A DNA stretch of 64,000 nucleotides from Enoplolaimus lenunculus (lineage: Eukaryota; Nematoda; Enoplea; Enoplida; Thoracostomopsidae), in NCBI GenBank assembly GCA_030248215.1, contig JASANG010001457.1, forward strand, positions 1 through 64,000, read 5' to 3'. The translations under genes were made by a program, and so were the position numbers. Each line of letters begins with the position of its first letter. Positions within the stretch are counted from its first letter, which is position 1. The notes beneath the pieces were generated by a model, which worked only from the letters and a program-made list of their open reading frames with translations, did no database searches and had not been told where the DNA came from. This document shows positions 13,139-24,527 of this stretch, piece by piece.

Positions 13139-13396
13139 ATATGTCGTTGCCCAAGTCGTAGTTTGCCCAATTCCGAATTGGGCTAGCCCAAGGCGGAATC
13201 ATGTTAGATGAATCTGTGTGTTTTCTAATTGGTTACTTCATATCAATCAATAGTATCTAGCCCAAGTCGTAATTACGCCCTGGGCTAGCCCAATTAGGAA
13301 GTGGGCTAGCCCAATTAGGAAGTGGGCTAGCCCAATTAGGAAGTGGGCTAGCCCAATTCGGAATTGGGCTAAATTACAACTTGGGCTATGACATAT
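13139..13396. mobile_element. MITE with GCCCAAG termini and internal 21-bp repeats
   Basis: The left end ATATGTCGTTGCCCAAGTCG is inverted at the right as CTTGGGCTATGACATAT. Inside, GGGCTAGCCCAATTAGGAAGT repeats at 13282, 13303 and 13324 with a variant at 13345, so much of it can fold back on itself. A shorter relative lies at 44245-44361. Confidence 0.75.
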
Positions 13397-13855
13397 ACTT
13401 ATTCATTCAAGTCTTAAGAAAACACAAGTCGAAAACAAAACTTAAGCCTAATCCCAAGCAAAAATAATTAATCTCAAATTTAAGCCTACTCTATTGCGGT
13501 CTAGTGAATAAGCTTGCAATAGCGTATCTAAATGGGGGCGGCGGATGTACGCCCCCTTTTAGAATTTTTGTGTGATAAAATGGTATTAAGGTTCATGATC
13601 GCTGTTGCGATGGTTTAAATTAGACGGAGAAAAACCAAAACAACTCAATGTCAGGTTACCAACGCAAGTAATTATTAGCAATATTCTACCAGCACTATTG
13701 ATGCGAGGTTCGCGTTACACAACTGGGTAGCCTGGAACACGTTTTGTCCTTATTGCAATAGCGGGTAACATTTTGTCTATACGCGAATTCGTTGTCAAAT
13801 TCAAAAAATTTGAATTGTCTGATATCTTAATGTGACATCCACTAATTGTACTGCA

Positions 13856-14186
13856 ATATCATATGATATTTGAAATATTGTCCGTCAGTATCATATGACA
13901 TGTTTTCCAATGTCTGCAAGGTTGTGGTAAACTAACCTGAATGTCCTGTAGAATATCATATGATACTAAAATTTAAACTTTGCATTATTTGTATTTAGGA
14001 ATATATTTAGGCAGAACTTTCACCAGAAACATAAAAATAGAAACTATTTAGTATTTGAAATCACTTACAGCTAAATTATCTGGCTTTTTGTTATATTATT
14101 CGTGCGTATAATTTCACGTTATTTTCGGTAGAATTTCGGAATATCTTATGATATTGCCATAAATGTCTTGCGGTATCATGTGACAT
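13856..14186. repeat. cluster of ATATCATATGATAT-type palindromes
   Basis: Five related palindromic words occur at 13856-13869, 13889-13901, 13952-13966, 14141-14154 and 14173-14186, several preceded by TGTCYTG/TGTACTG. Spacing is irregular and no coding signal overlaps. Confidence 0.6.
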
Positions 14187-14199
14187 ATGACTGTTTGTA

Positions 14200-16116
14200 T
14201 ACGATGATTTCTGGAGATGCGGAATTTGTAAGCCAATCCTCTGGTTATACCTGCAATGTGTAGCACATACTCCAAGCTTATTTATAAACCAGCTCTTTTT
14301 TTCAGAAAACTCGAAAAGTACTAGATTAAGTAGCTACTATGCAAGACAATGCTGCGAATATGTTTCTGTGTGACATATCGCAGCGTGCTTGTGAGGCTAG
14401 TTAAACTTTTTCATAATCTCAATTCGTCATCCCCGTGCAATAGGTGCCAATTTTTTGCGAAAAAAGATATCACATAGATTTGAATTTCAAAATTTGCTTA
14501 AACCTCTTGTATCTAAACTTTACGGGTTCCTACTTACACACCAAGTCAAACACACAAAACATCATTTTCGATGGCCGATTACGGGCACTTTAACTACTAG
14601 ATTATGTATCATTTGTCTAAGTATATAATAAAAATAAGTGTTAATCCTCAACAGTTTTGTTTCAGATTATATAGAGTCGGCCATAATTCATATACAGAGT
14701 TTATATACAAGTGTAAAGTTTCAAAAAATAATGAAACTTATCGCTTAAATAAACTCTTTGTCACCACAATTGCACAGCTACTTTCGTACCATGACACGAA
14801 ACAAACGGCTCAGGTTGTACCTAATTGAACCAATCTTCTTAGAAGAAATTTTCTAAAATAGAACTTAGTTTAAAATGAATGCAAATTGAAATTGGTTGTA
14901 TATATGACGCAGAATCTTAGTTCATTTTAGCATATATATTCCAAAAGCTTAAAACTAAATGAAAATTTGCATCTATATATAAACTGTTTGTCTCCAAAAT
15001 AAAACAGAGAATTTCGTAGAATTTGTAAATATACATTAGATTTTTGTTCCTCTTTTGCTCTGTGCCCTGTCATACCTGAGGATTTTCAGCGTTATTGTAA
15101 CTCAATAAAGATAGAGAGTGTACACGGGTACATACATTTACAATACAGATATGACAGAAAAAAATACGTAAAACTAAGTCAATCAGTTCTACGGCAGTTG
15201 GCATGAATACAAATGTTGTTTCAATTTTTTGAAGGTTTTAAAAATATCCGGCAAGTTAAAATACCGGAGCCGAATGCCAATTTTTGTCCCGGAGCCGGAT
15301 ATCCGGACACACCCTGATATATACATATATTATATAGAAACTAAATTTTCCGGAAGAAGAACAGGAACAGGAATTGAATTTTTTTGCAGGAACCGGAACA
15401 GGAACAGGAACCGTAATTTGAAATAATTTTTATACACCGAATTACTGTTGGACTTTTTAGAATACTTGCCAGAAAATGGTTTAAAAGAATTTTCCTGCTA
15501 TTTTCATCATCAACTTAACCGGTTGAAACAAAAACCGCTTAAGTTTTGGGGAATTTGGGGAGAGCCTCCACCCCTGCCTGCTCCAGCATTGTATATATAA
15601 ATATATATAAAAAGTCCACATATTAATTTATGACGGGATTTTGTTTTGTAAATTGATGTAGTCCGGTATTCTCAACTATGCACTACAATTTTACAATGAT
15701 TTACAAGTAAATATCTGCATAACTGTAACGGAATTTGCGGTATTTCTATAACGTAAATGAAAACGGGAAGGACACAGATTTTTACCGACAACGAAAAAAA
15801 CTAAACGAATACCTGGTTAAACTTTTTAGCTACGTGCAGCATTTACTGCCAGTTTCTCGTAGTTTATATAATATTCGGATCACGATCCCAAAAAAGTGCA
15901 ACCAACATTTGAAATATGATTGAGGGTTTGATATTTTTCAAAATACAACAAAGATGTTGATAGTGTGTATTTGTGTCATGCATTTTTTGTCAACACCATT
16001 GGGTGGGGACTCAAAGAAATACGTGTTGCATATAATACAATAGAATGTTTCTGAAATCCTTTGTAAAATAGCAATTTCTAAGCTATAATTTATTCGCTAC
16101 AAGTCATAGTTTTTAT
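14200..16116. other. gene-free stretch
   Basis: AT-rich sequence with only short chance reading frames. Visible items are a GGATATCCGG-like patch at 15240-15310 (also seen near 12770-12850 and 59190-59260), an AACCGGAACAGG purine-rich run at 15355-15420, and ATATATA tracts at 15595-15615. I see no exon or RNA gene. Confidence 0.5.
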
Positions 16117-18987
16117 GGACCATGTAACTATAAAGGCCGTCCCAATTTCCCTGGACACAAATATGCCCGGAGTGCGCACTTATACGCTCTTGTTTACATA
16201 TGCACAGGCAGATATATTTACGTAGGATATATCAACTGTCCCATTTGTCCCGGCTGTCCCATCTGTCCCAACTGTCCAATTGTCCCATCTGTCCCAACTG
16301 TCCCATCTGTCCCATCTGTCCCGTTTGTCCCAACTGTCCCAACTGTCCCATCTGTCCCAAGTGTCCCAACAGTCCCATCTGTCCCAACTGTCCCAAGTGT
16401 CGTAACAGTCCCAACTGTCCCAACTGTCCATCTGTCACAACTGTCCCATCTGTCCCATCTGTCCCAAGTGTCCCAACAGTCCCATCTGTCCCAACTGTCC
16501 CATCTGTCCCATCTGTCCCATCTGTCCCATCTGTCCCGTTTGTCCCAACTGTCCCAACTGTCCCATCTGTCCCATCTGTCCCAAGTGTCCCAACAGTCCC
16601 ATCTGTCCCATCTGTCCCATCTGTCCCGTTTGTCCCTACTGTCCCAACTGTCCCATCTGTCCCAAGTGTCCCAACTGTCCCATCTGTCCCAAGTGTCCCA
16701 ACAGTCCCATCTGTCCCAACTGTCCCAAGTGTCCCAACAGTCCCAACTGTCCCAACTGTCCATCTGTCACAACTGTCCCATCTGTCCCATCTGTCCCAAG
16801 TGTCCCAACAGTCCCATCTATCCCAACTGTCCCATCTGTCCCAACTGTCCCAACTGTCCATCTGTCACAACTGTCCCATCTGTCCCAGCTGTCCCATCTG
16901 TCCCAGGTGTCTCATCTGTCCATTTGTCCCAACTGTCCCATCTGTCCCAACTGTGCCATTCGTCCCAACTGTCCCAACTGTCCCATCTGTTCCATCTTTC
17001 CCAACTGTCCCAACTGTCCCATGTGTCCCAACTGCCTCATCCGTTCCAACTGTCCCAACTGTCCCATCTGTCCCGTTTGTCCCAACTGTCCCTCTGTCCC
17101 AACTGTCCCATGTGTCCCAACTGTCCCATCTGTCCCAACTGCCCCATCTGTCCACACTGTCCCATCTATCCCAACTGTCCCAACTGTCCCAACTGTCCCA
17201 TCTGTCCATCTATCCCAACTGTTCCATCGGTCCCAACTGTGAAATATGTCCCATCTGTTCCAACTGTGCCATCTGTCCCAACTGTGCCATTCGTCCCATC
17301 TGTCCCATCTGTCCCAACTGTCCCATCTGTCCCGCTGTTTCATCTGTCTCATCTGTCCCAACTGTCCCACCTGTCCCAACTGTGCCATTCGTCCCATCTG
17401 TCCCAACTGTCCCATCTGTTCCATCTGTCCCAGGTGTCTCATCTGTCCATCTGTCCCAACTGTCCCATCTGTGCCAACTGTCCCATCTATCCAAACTGTC
17501 CCATTTTTCCCATCTGTCCCAACTGTCCCATCTGTCCCGCTGTCTCATCTGTCCCATCTGCCCCAACTGTCCCATCTGTCCCAACTGTGCCATTCGTCCC
17601 ATCTGTCCCAACTGTCCCATCTGTTCCATCTTTCCCAACTGTCCCAACTGTCCCATCTGTCCCAACTGTCTTATCCGTTCCAACTGTCCCAACTGTCCCA
17701 TCTGCCCCGTTTGTCCCAATTGCCCTTCTGTCCCAACTGTCCCATGTGTCCCAACTGTCCCATCTGTCCCAACTGTCTCATCTGTCCACACTGTCCCATC
17801 TATTCCAAGTGTCCCAACTGTCCCATCTGTCCATCTATCCCAACTGTTCCATCTGTCCCAACTGTCCCATCTGTGCCAACTGTGCCATTCGTCCCATCTG
17901 TCCCAACTGTCCCATCTGTTCCATCTGTCCCAGGTGTCTCATCTGTCCATCTGTCCCATCTGTCCCAACTGTCCCATCTGTCCCGCTGTCTCATCTGTCC
18001 CATCTGTCCCAACTGTCCCTTCTGTCCCAACTGTGCCATTCGTCCCATCTGTCCCAACTGTCCTATCTGTTCCATCTGTCCCAACTGTCCCAACTGTCTC
18101 ATGTGTCCCAACTGTCTCATCCGTTCCAACTGTGTCAACTGTCCCATCTGTCCCGTTTGTCCCAACTGTCCCATCTGTCCCAACTGTCCCATGTGACCCA
18201 TCTGTCCATCTATCCCAACTGTTCCATCTGTCCCAACTATCCAATCTGTCCATCTGTCCCAACTGTCGCATCTGTCCCAACTGTCCCAACTGTCCCATCT
18301 GTCCCGCTGTCTCATCTGTCCCATCTGTCCAAACTGTCCCATCTGTTCCATCTGTCCCGCTGTCCCATCTGTCCCATCTGTCTCAACTGTCCCAACTGTC
18401 CCATCTGTCCCAGTCCCAACTGTCTCATCTGTCCCGCTATCTCATCTGTCCCATCTGTCCAAACTGTCCCATCTGTTCCATCTGTCCCGCTGTCCCATCT
18501 GTCCCATCTGTCTCAACTGTCCCAACTGTCCCATCTGTCCCATGTGTCCCATCTGTCCTAACTGTCCCATCTGTCCCAACGTTCCCAACTGTCCCATCTG
18601 TCCCATTTGTTCCAACTGCCCCATCTGTCCCAACTGTCCCAAGTGTCCCAACTGCCCCATTTGTTCCAACTGTCCCATCTGTCCCATCTGTCCGATCTGT
18701 CCCAACGGTCCCGTCTGTCCCAACTGTCCCATCTGTCCCAACTGTCCCATCTGTCCAAACTGTCCCACCTGTCCCAACTGTCCCATCTGTCTCATCTATC
18801 CCAACTGTCCCATCTGTCCCAACTGTCCCATCTGCCCCACTGTCTCATCAGTCCCAACTGTCCCGCTTTCCCAATTATATTTTTTGTATGTACTCCTGGT
18901 ACATTGCTGTCCCGGGATAATGGGACGGGTACTCCTGGTACATTTCTGTCCCGGGAAAATGGGACGGCCTTTAGGATAACATTGGCC
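16117..18987. mobile_element. 2.87 kb hAT-type non-autonomous element filled with a minisatellite
   Basis: The left end GGACCATGTAACTATAAAGG and the right end CCTTTAGGATAACATTGGCC are inverted copies. The inner parts GGCCGTCCCAATTTCCC and GGGAAAATGGGACGGCC extend the terminal repeats to more than 35 bp. The flanks are identical 8-mers, GTTTTTAT at 16109-16116 and 18988-18995, a perfect target duplication of hAT size. The ends match the short telomere-core MITEs at 36683 and 41189. The interior is almost entirely the 9-bp array listed separately. No transposase. Confidence 0.85.
16236..18873. repeat. 9-bp minisatellite (CTGTCCCAA / CTGTCCCAT), about 290 units
   Basis: The unit is CTGTCCC plus two variable bases (AA, AT or similar), giving C-rich top and G-rich bottom strands with GGG every nine bases. 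Because the unit is a multiple of three and stop-free in every frame, all six frames stay open for hundreds of codons (for example CPICPNCP, VPSVPTVP, LSHLSQLS; on the minus strand WDSWDRWD). These are translation artefacts of the repeat. Near the right end a subterminal unit with GTACTCCTGGTACAT and GTCCCGGG appears twice (18891-18965). Confidence 0.95.
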
Positions 18988-19357
18988 GTTTTTATCATAG
19001 TTTGTACGGTCATATTTTAGGGATCAAAAATTCGCTGCGATTTCGTAATCAGCGCACATTTATGCTATGAGGAATTTTTTAACCTTGATAATTTTTAGCT
19101 GGTCGGCTTCCACATCTAGCCGCATAATCCAATTTGTAGCTGTACTGTGGCAACGGAACCAAAAACAACTGGATACGTCCTGCGCCGAGAACACGACTAC
19201 AGTTTCTGTCATCCGTTACCGTATGACGCACAATTTTGCTTTAGCGCGTAGCTGCAACTATTCCTGATTGAAAGATTATGGCAGTGCAACATAATGCGTT
19301 TGGCCAATTATGTACTTGCAACATTTTACTGTTTGTAGAAATTGATAGAAACTAATT

Positions 19358-19606
19358 AAAGCCCCATTCAGATGTGCAAGTTTTTGCAGCGAGGACTCGC
19401 AGCTGCCACTTGCACGAAATACTTGCCGCGGCAAGTATATTTAAAGAAAAATTTCGATTGACCAATCAAACTGTAGGTGCAAGAAATTTAAGCGACTTGC
19501 AACTGCGTTCACAGGTGCGAATAAAATTAAATAACTGAAAAATTTGCAGCGGCTAGAAGTTCAAAGCTGCTATGAGACCAAACTTGCGTGTGTGAATAGG
19601 GCTTTA
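19358..19606. mobile_element. MITE, AAAGCCCYATTCA family
   Basis: The left end TAAAGCCCCATTCAGATGTG is inverted at the right as TGTGAATAGGGCTTTA. The interior is rich in GTGCAAGT and TTTTGCAGC words. Relatives are a half copy at about 29784-29900 and a larger copy at 53918-54459. Confidence 0.7.
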
Positions 19607-21359
19607 CTTTCAATAGTCATCCGTTTATTAATTGATTTATGCTTGTTTTGGACAAATATTTCAAAGTTTACTGAAAAAAATTAATTATTTCACATGAAAC
19701 TGTTTGTTTAGCTCGCGGTAACGGTATTTTAGACTATCCGTTAAATTACTCGTATAATACTTTTGTAAGCAAACCAGCAACTTCAAATATGTTTTTCACT
19801 ATAAAACGAGTGTATCAGTTTATCTGGTTGACACACGACGATATCTTTTAATTCCCAAAAGTATACAAAGAATAGCGGAAATAAACTCGACCAGATCAAA
19901 ACTGTTTTTCTTTGCCTGCAGGGTTGTTGCATATATATGTACTGCTATAGTCAACAATATTACATATCAGTGGCAGTATGACTATTGAATCTGTCATCAA
20001 CTAGCGATAGGTTTCAAACAGGATAACTTATGGATTTACAAGAAATTAATTAAGTTGGAAGCACTGGTTTAATAATTACAAGACTTATCACCCGTTTCAA
20101 AATCTCAAAACAATGTCCAACAGTTCGTTCAACTCTATGGTTAAAGTTTGTAAAATAGACAAACTGTATCCGCATATTTTTCGATAAAGCAGTGCAGCTA
20201 CCCTTCTTAAACCGAACAGGAGACAATAGATGTGCGGAGTGCACCATTGGCAGCGTGTGTGCGAGATTTGCAAATGGCAACTTTGTGTGCAAACCTTTAA
20301 ATTATTGTTTGAAGTATGGTGATTAATTTCTTGTAATTATGCATTGCACCTCTCCGAACTCGATATATGCGTACATTGCATAATGAATTGCACTCAGTTT
20401 GATCTTGGCATCATTTAGTTGTGTTATAGTTTACCGTTTACCCGAATCGTACATTTTTCTGTTCTGCTGAAAGTAAAGACATGTTTGATTTACCATTTGC
20501 TCGAAACAGGACAATCTTATTCTCTCTCATTTGCCCGAAACACGGTTGTCCAATTTTTCAGTTTTTTCCGTGAAAATATTGAGCTGTCTCTTTTTCCAAT
20601 TGACCAAATCAGATTGTATGGACGAACATGAGTGAATAAGTACTATTTTGCTTGACGCTGCACTCTGCCTTTATTGCTGTCCTGCGGAAAAACGGAAAAC
20701 CCCTAGAACGAGTCTGGGCCTATTTTACAGCACGCAAAATTTTGTTCGGACAAGGTCAATTTTTTAAGCGTCGAAATGTTACATTTTATGTAAGATCACC
20801 TTGGACAAATTTATTATGAGATTGTGTGAAGCTCACGCTATGCACTTCCACTTTACAAATATTCAGCGCTACGCTGCGGCTACCGAGCCTATACCCAATT
20901 GGAGGAGAGTCATCTGGGTGCCGCTGTAAAACCGAACTATCTATGATCTTGCGAGTTCAAAAGATTTTGCCCTTTTTTTTGACAATTTCTAATTATAAAG
21001 CATTGAAGTAATTATTACACACCGCTTGAAAACTTAAATTTCGAAGCACAATAAGTATCATACCCGCTACCGACTACTGAATCCTCGGAGGTCAACGCGC
21101 AGGTTGATGAATATCATGATCTGTCTACTCAAATATGTTGAGCTTCGCGAATAAAAGTTGCATGTCTTTTATCTGTACGTTTTGGTTTCTGTGGAACTGA
21201 AATATCTTTTTGAAACTTAATCGTAAAATAAAGAGCTTCAATGTCTATAAATCTTAGTTTACAGACTGTTTGACTTTGACGCACACCATTGCTCGCTGAG
21301 TCCAAAATTTAACACAGAAAAATTACTAATGGCTTATATATCCTTTTCTGTTGCTATCT

Positions 21360-21503
21360 GGCCAATGTATAGAACATGGGCGGAACAGTAGCATAAGCAT
21401 ATTAATTTTAAGACTACGCATACAAAAAAAATTAGTCTAAAGCTTAACATTACTCTACTCCAGTCCCACGGAATAACATTCCGCCCCTGATCTTTACAAA
21501 AAT
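21360..21503. mobile_element. hAT-type MITE, CCATGTATAGAACAGG family
   Basis: The left end GGCCAATGTATAGAACATGG and the right end GTTCCGCCCCTGATCTTTACA are the same terminal sequences as the copies at 38954 and 50974. The telomere-like core is mostly decayed here, while ATTAGTCTAAAGCTTAAC is kept. Confidence 0.65.
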
Positions 21504-22038
21504 GTAAAGACAAATGTTCTATATTTGCTTTTTTGGCTATCTTAACAATCAAACATTAGTTTCTTAGAAACCACAAGTTATTAATTATTCAAAATCATTG
21601 CACGTTGAACTAATTTATCAGTTGATAAATGAACACAAGAATACGTAATAATTAAACCTTCATTAACCTAACAGATGCCCAAACTATGCTATTTATGACA
21701 ATACGTTGGAACAAATGCTACAGGTTTGTGATTTGTTGTGTGAATAATTCACAAAAAAAGGAGTGTTAAGACTAGCTTTAACGGGTAGGTTTTTGCGACC
21801 CTACGATCTGCACAAGGAAGCTGTGCAAGAAACTTTTAAGCTCGTTATTTTTTATTTCTCAAAAAGTCATTTATTCTTTGTTCAAAAATTCTATTTGATA
21901 TGTGCAGCGAAAAGCTGGCTTCAAATAGTAAAACTTGGAAAATTAATTTTTTTAAAAAATCCTGTTCCTTTCAACTTCAGTTGAAGCAGTAAATACTACG
22001 AACTGAAACTGATACTGTGTAAGTGACATTTTAGGAGA

Positions 22039-22347
22039 ATTTAACCAAAAGTTCATGATAGAAGAGTATGCAACTCTTGGGTTCCGCGTGGTACTAAATG
22101 CACCCGGCACACGTTGCGTTTTTGACCGACCCTCCTTATTTAGAGGAGGTACAACCTGTACGAACCATGGCATATATGTATCCGACATCAAAAATGCTCC
22201 GCTTTGTAGTTTAATTTAGGGTGACTGCATGTGACAACGACTCCCTTTAAAGGCGGATCGGCCAAAAACGCAACGCCCTGTGGTACATTTTGTACCATTC
22301 CGAATCCCAAGAGTTGCACACCTGGTATCATGCACTCTTGGTTTAAC
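22039..22347. repeat. fold-back element with arms of about 110 bp
   Basis: The left arm (TTTAACCAAAAG, CATGATA, GCAACTCTTGGG, CGTTGCGTTTTTG) is repeated inverted in the right arm ending CTCTTGGTTTAAC. Similarity extends over most of each arm, with a short centre near 22190. No coding capacity. Confidence 0.75.
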
Positions 22348-24029
22348 GAAACAGTATTTGCATTGTTTTTCAGTTTTGCGTTCCTCTTATCAAAAGGGTT
22401 GGTTACCTTGGTATATTTCTAAACAGTATATCCAAGTAGTGGCTTAGCAGAAGAGCATGAATAATACAACAGCGACAGCGCACTAGCAAAATAACTATAG
22501 GAAAACAAAGCGGTTACTTTGTTTCACTTTGTTCCATCAACGCTAAGTACGTCAACGAATAACACTAACATGCAATTACTGCAGCTTGGCCTCAAAAACC
22601 AAATCAATGGAACTAAATGTATCTGTCTGTTTGCCGTTGAATAAAAAACATTTTATTCCAAGCATACTAATTGTATTGTTTGTAATTTTTTTCTTCAAAC
22701 TCTGTTTTTAAGCACAGTTAGAGGCATGATATTCAAATTTCATGGTTCATACCGGTGAAGCAATATTAACGGTGTCTGTATGAAATGTTGACGACGTTTT
22801 TCATTGTCAAAGAGTTTGTCAATCACTTAATCCACCGAGAGAGACCTGTGATTAATAAACTTGAGTGCCAGGTTAGTAGTGAGTCAAATGACAAATGCAG
22901 AACTGTACATATGCCATTTCCTAGTGTTGAGGTGAATTTTAATACTTGGCGATGAACCCGCAGCCAACAGAGAGATTGGGGGCTGACACCGCCCCCCCCC
23001 CGGAAAATTTTGGCACACCTAGAAAATGTTCAGCGTTGCTTGTATTAGGTCAACAAAAATTCTTGTTTGCCCCTCGTGAAATATTTTTAGTACCCCTACC
23101 GAGGCTAGGTGGCTAGGGTCCTGCTTTGCGAGTATGACATAAAAATACTGACATAGACCGCACGAATATGCCCATTCGGGCCTTGGGCCTCCAACAACGC
23201 GAATCAAAACCAAAATTTTTGGCTACCATTTAGTACTTTTTGCGTTTGGCTTCTTGTTCGTTAGCTGTTTCCAATTATATATCGCGTGGCTCCTTTTTCC
23301 GGAATTTTTTGGATACGCCGCTGCCCTGAAGACAACGCATTTGCAGGAATGTAATTCTAGCAAATTCGGGCCTAACGACACTTTCAGGAATATTTTCTAT
23401 TTTCAAATGAAAATTATTACACTTATCCTTGTGGTACATCTGAAAATTTAGTTGCAGTGGTGGAATTGCCACCTGCGGCTGCGCGGTGAAACCCCGTTGG
23501 GGTGCAACCCACCGTGGAGCGAAACCATCCGTTGGAATGAAACCAACCGCTGATTTGAACCAACCGTCGCGGTAAATCAACTGTTGGTGTAAAAGCAACC
23601 CTTGTGATGAAACCGAGCATTATCTCAGAGAAATTTCCTTAAATCATTTTTGAACCATAACTTCTGAAACCCAAAATCGTTTGGAAAATCCGTGAGCGCA
23701 CATATTCCACGCCTAATACGCTTCTCGTGTGCATAATTTCAACAAAACAGCTTTCATATTTTACTTGAGCACCAACATGAAAACTAAACTGAAAATCTGC
23801 AGTTGAGATTCGCAAATCATATATATATTTGATTATCATTTATGAAATTGTTTGAGGCATCTTTGTGAAATGTCAATGCAATTGGCAATGGCATTGAGCC
23901 AGATTTACTATATCAAATATGGTTTGAAGTTTTGTGTGACAACTGATATTTGACACAGCATATTTTTCGTTTTTAATCAAATTAGGATTTTTGTTTTATA
24001 TCTTCTAGGACATAGTGAAACCACTGTAA

Positions 24030-24160
24030 AACGGCCTCTTTCTCTTATAGTCTGGCCATGGCACTATATGCCTGTTATCCAAGAGTCCAGGATTCGAATT
24101 TTAGTTTGCAATAGATCACAGACAAAACAGAAAATATTCGTGTGGGCCAGAGTTCAAGAA
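24030..24160 (+). mobile_element. tRNA-derived SINE, divergent copy
   Basis: An A-box-like TAGTCTGGCCATGG is followed about 40 bp later by a B-box-like AGGATTCGAAT, and then a 3' tail GAAAATATTCGTGTGG that matches the tails of the better copies at 34350 and 63815. Confidence 0.5.
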
Positions 24161-24339
24161 AAATAATCCGTTGGCGCCTGTAAATAACCCGTTCACGCAA
24201 AGAATATACTGCCTATGTGCAACTCTAGTGCAAACACAATAGTTAACGCACAGCAATTGCCGTATTGAACAATTTATATAATGATGCTAATGCGTAGTAA
24301 AACAGTACAAACTCTCCGCAAAATGTATGCCATTCACCA

Positions 24340-24460
24340 AGGGCTCGAGTCTCAAAATTTTGTAGTTTAGTGGTGATGATAATCATCTTTCGTCCTCCGA
24401 CAGTCCAGGGTCTTAGTTCCGGCTTTAATAATTAAAGTGAAAAACAAAATATTCATACGG
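24340..24460 (+). mobile_element. tRNA-derived SINE, divergent copy
   Basis: GGGCTCGAGTCTC, the A-box-like TAGTTTAGTGGTGATGATAA, a worn B box (GGTCTTAGTTCC) and the tail AAAATATTCATACGG follow the order seen in the other SINE copies. It lies just upstream of the receptor gene. Confidence 0.5.
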
Positions 24461-24527
24461 AAAAAAGATTAAGTGATTATATTTCAGCTATTATATTTCG
24501 TTACAGTAAAACATTTTATGCCTCAAA

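Larger units (their letters stand above)
18988..24021. other. gene-free stretch between the minisatellite element and the SINEs
   Basis: Apart from the MITEs and fold-back element listed separately, this is AT-rich DNA with short non-coding frames. There is a poly-C patch at 22990-23001 and a loose roughly 20-bp repeat with AAACCAACCG words at 23475-23615. No exon chain could be assembled. Confidence 0.5.

Noticed and set aside
16200-18920. A 906-codon open frame (Cys-Pro, Val-Pro and Leu-Ser repeats) and long frames on the other strand
   Set aside because: The 9-bp unit has no stop in any frame, so all six frames are open. There is no start context, no splice support and no non-repeat sequence; it lies inside a transposable element.
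23452-23620. Possible reading frames in the AAACCAACCG region
   Set aside because: They come from loose 20-bp repeats and lack any domain or splice support.
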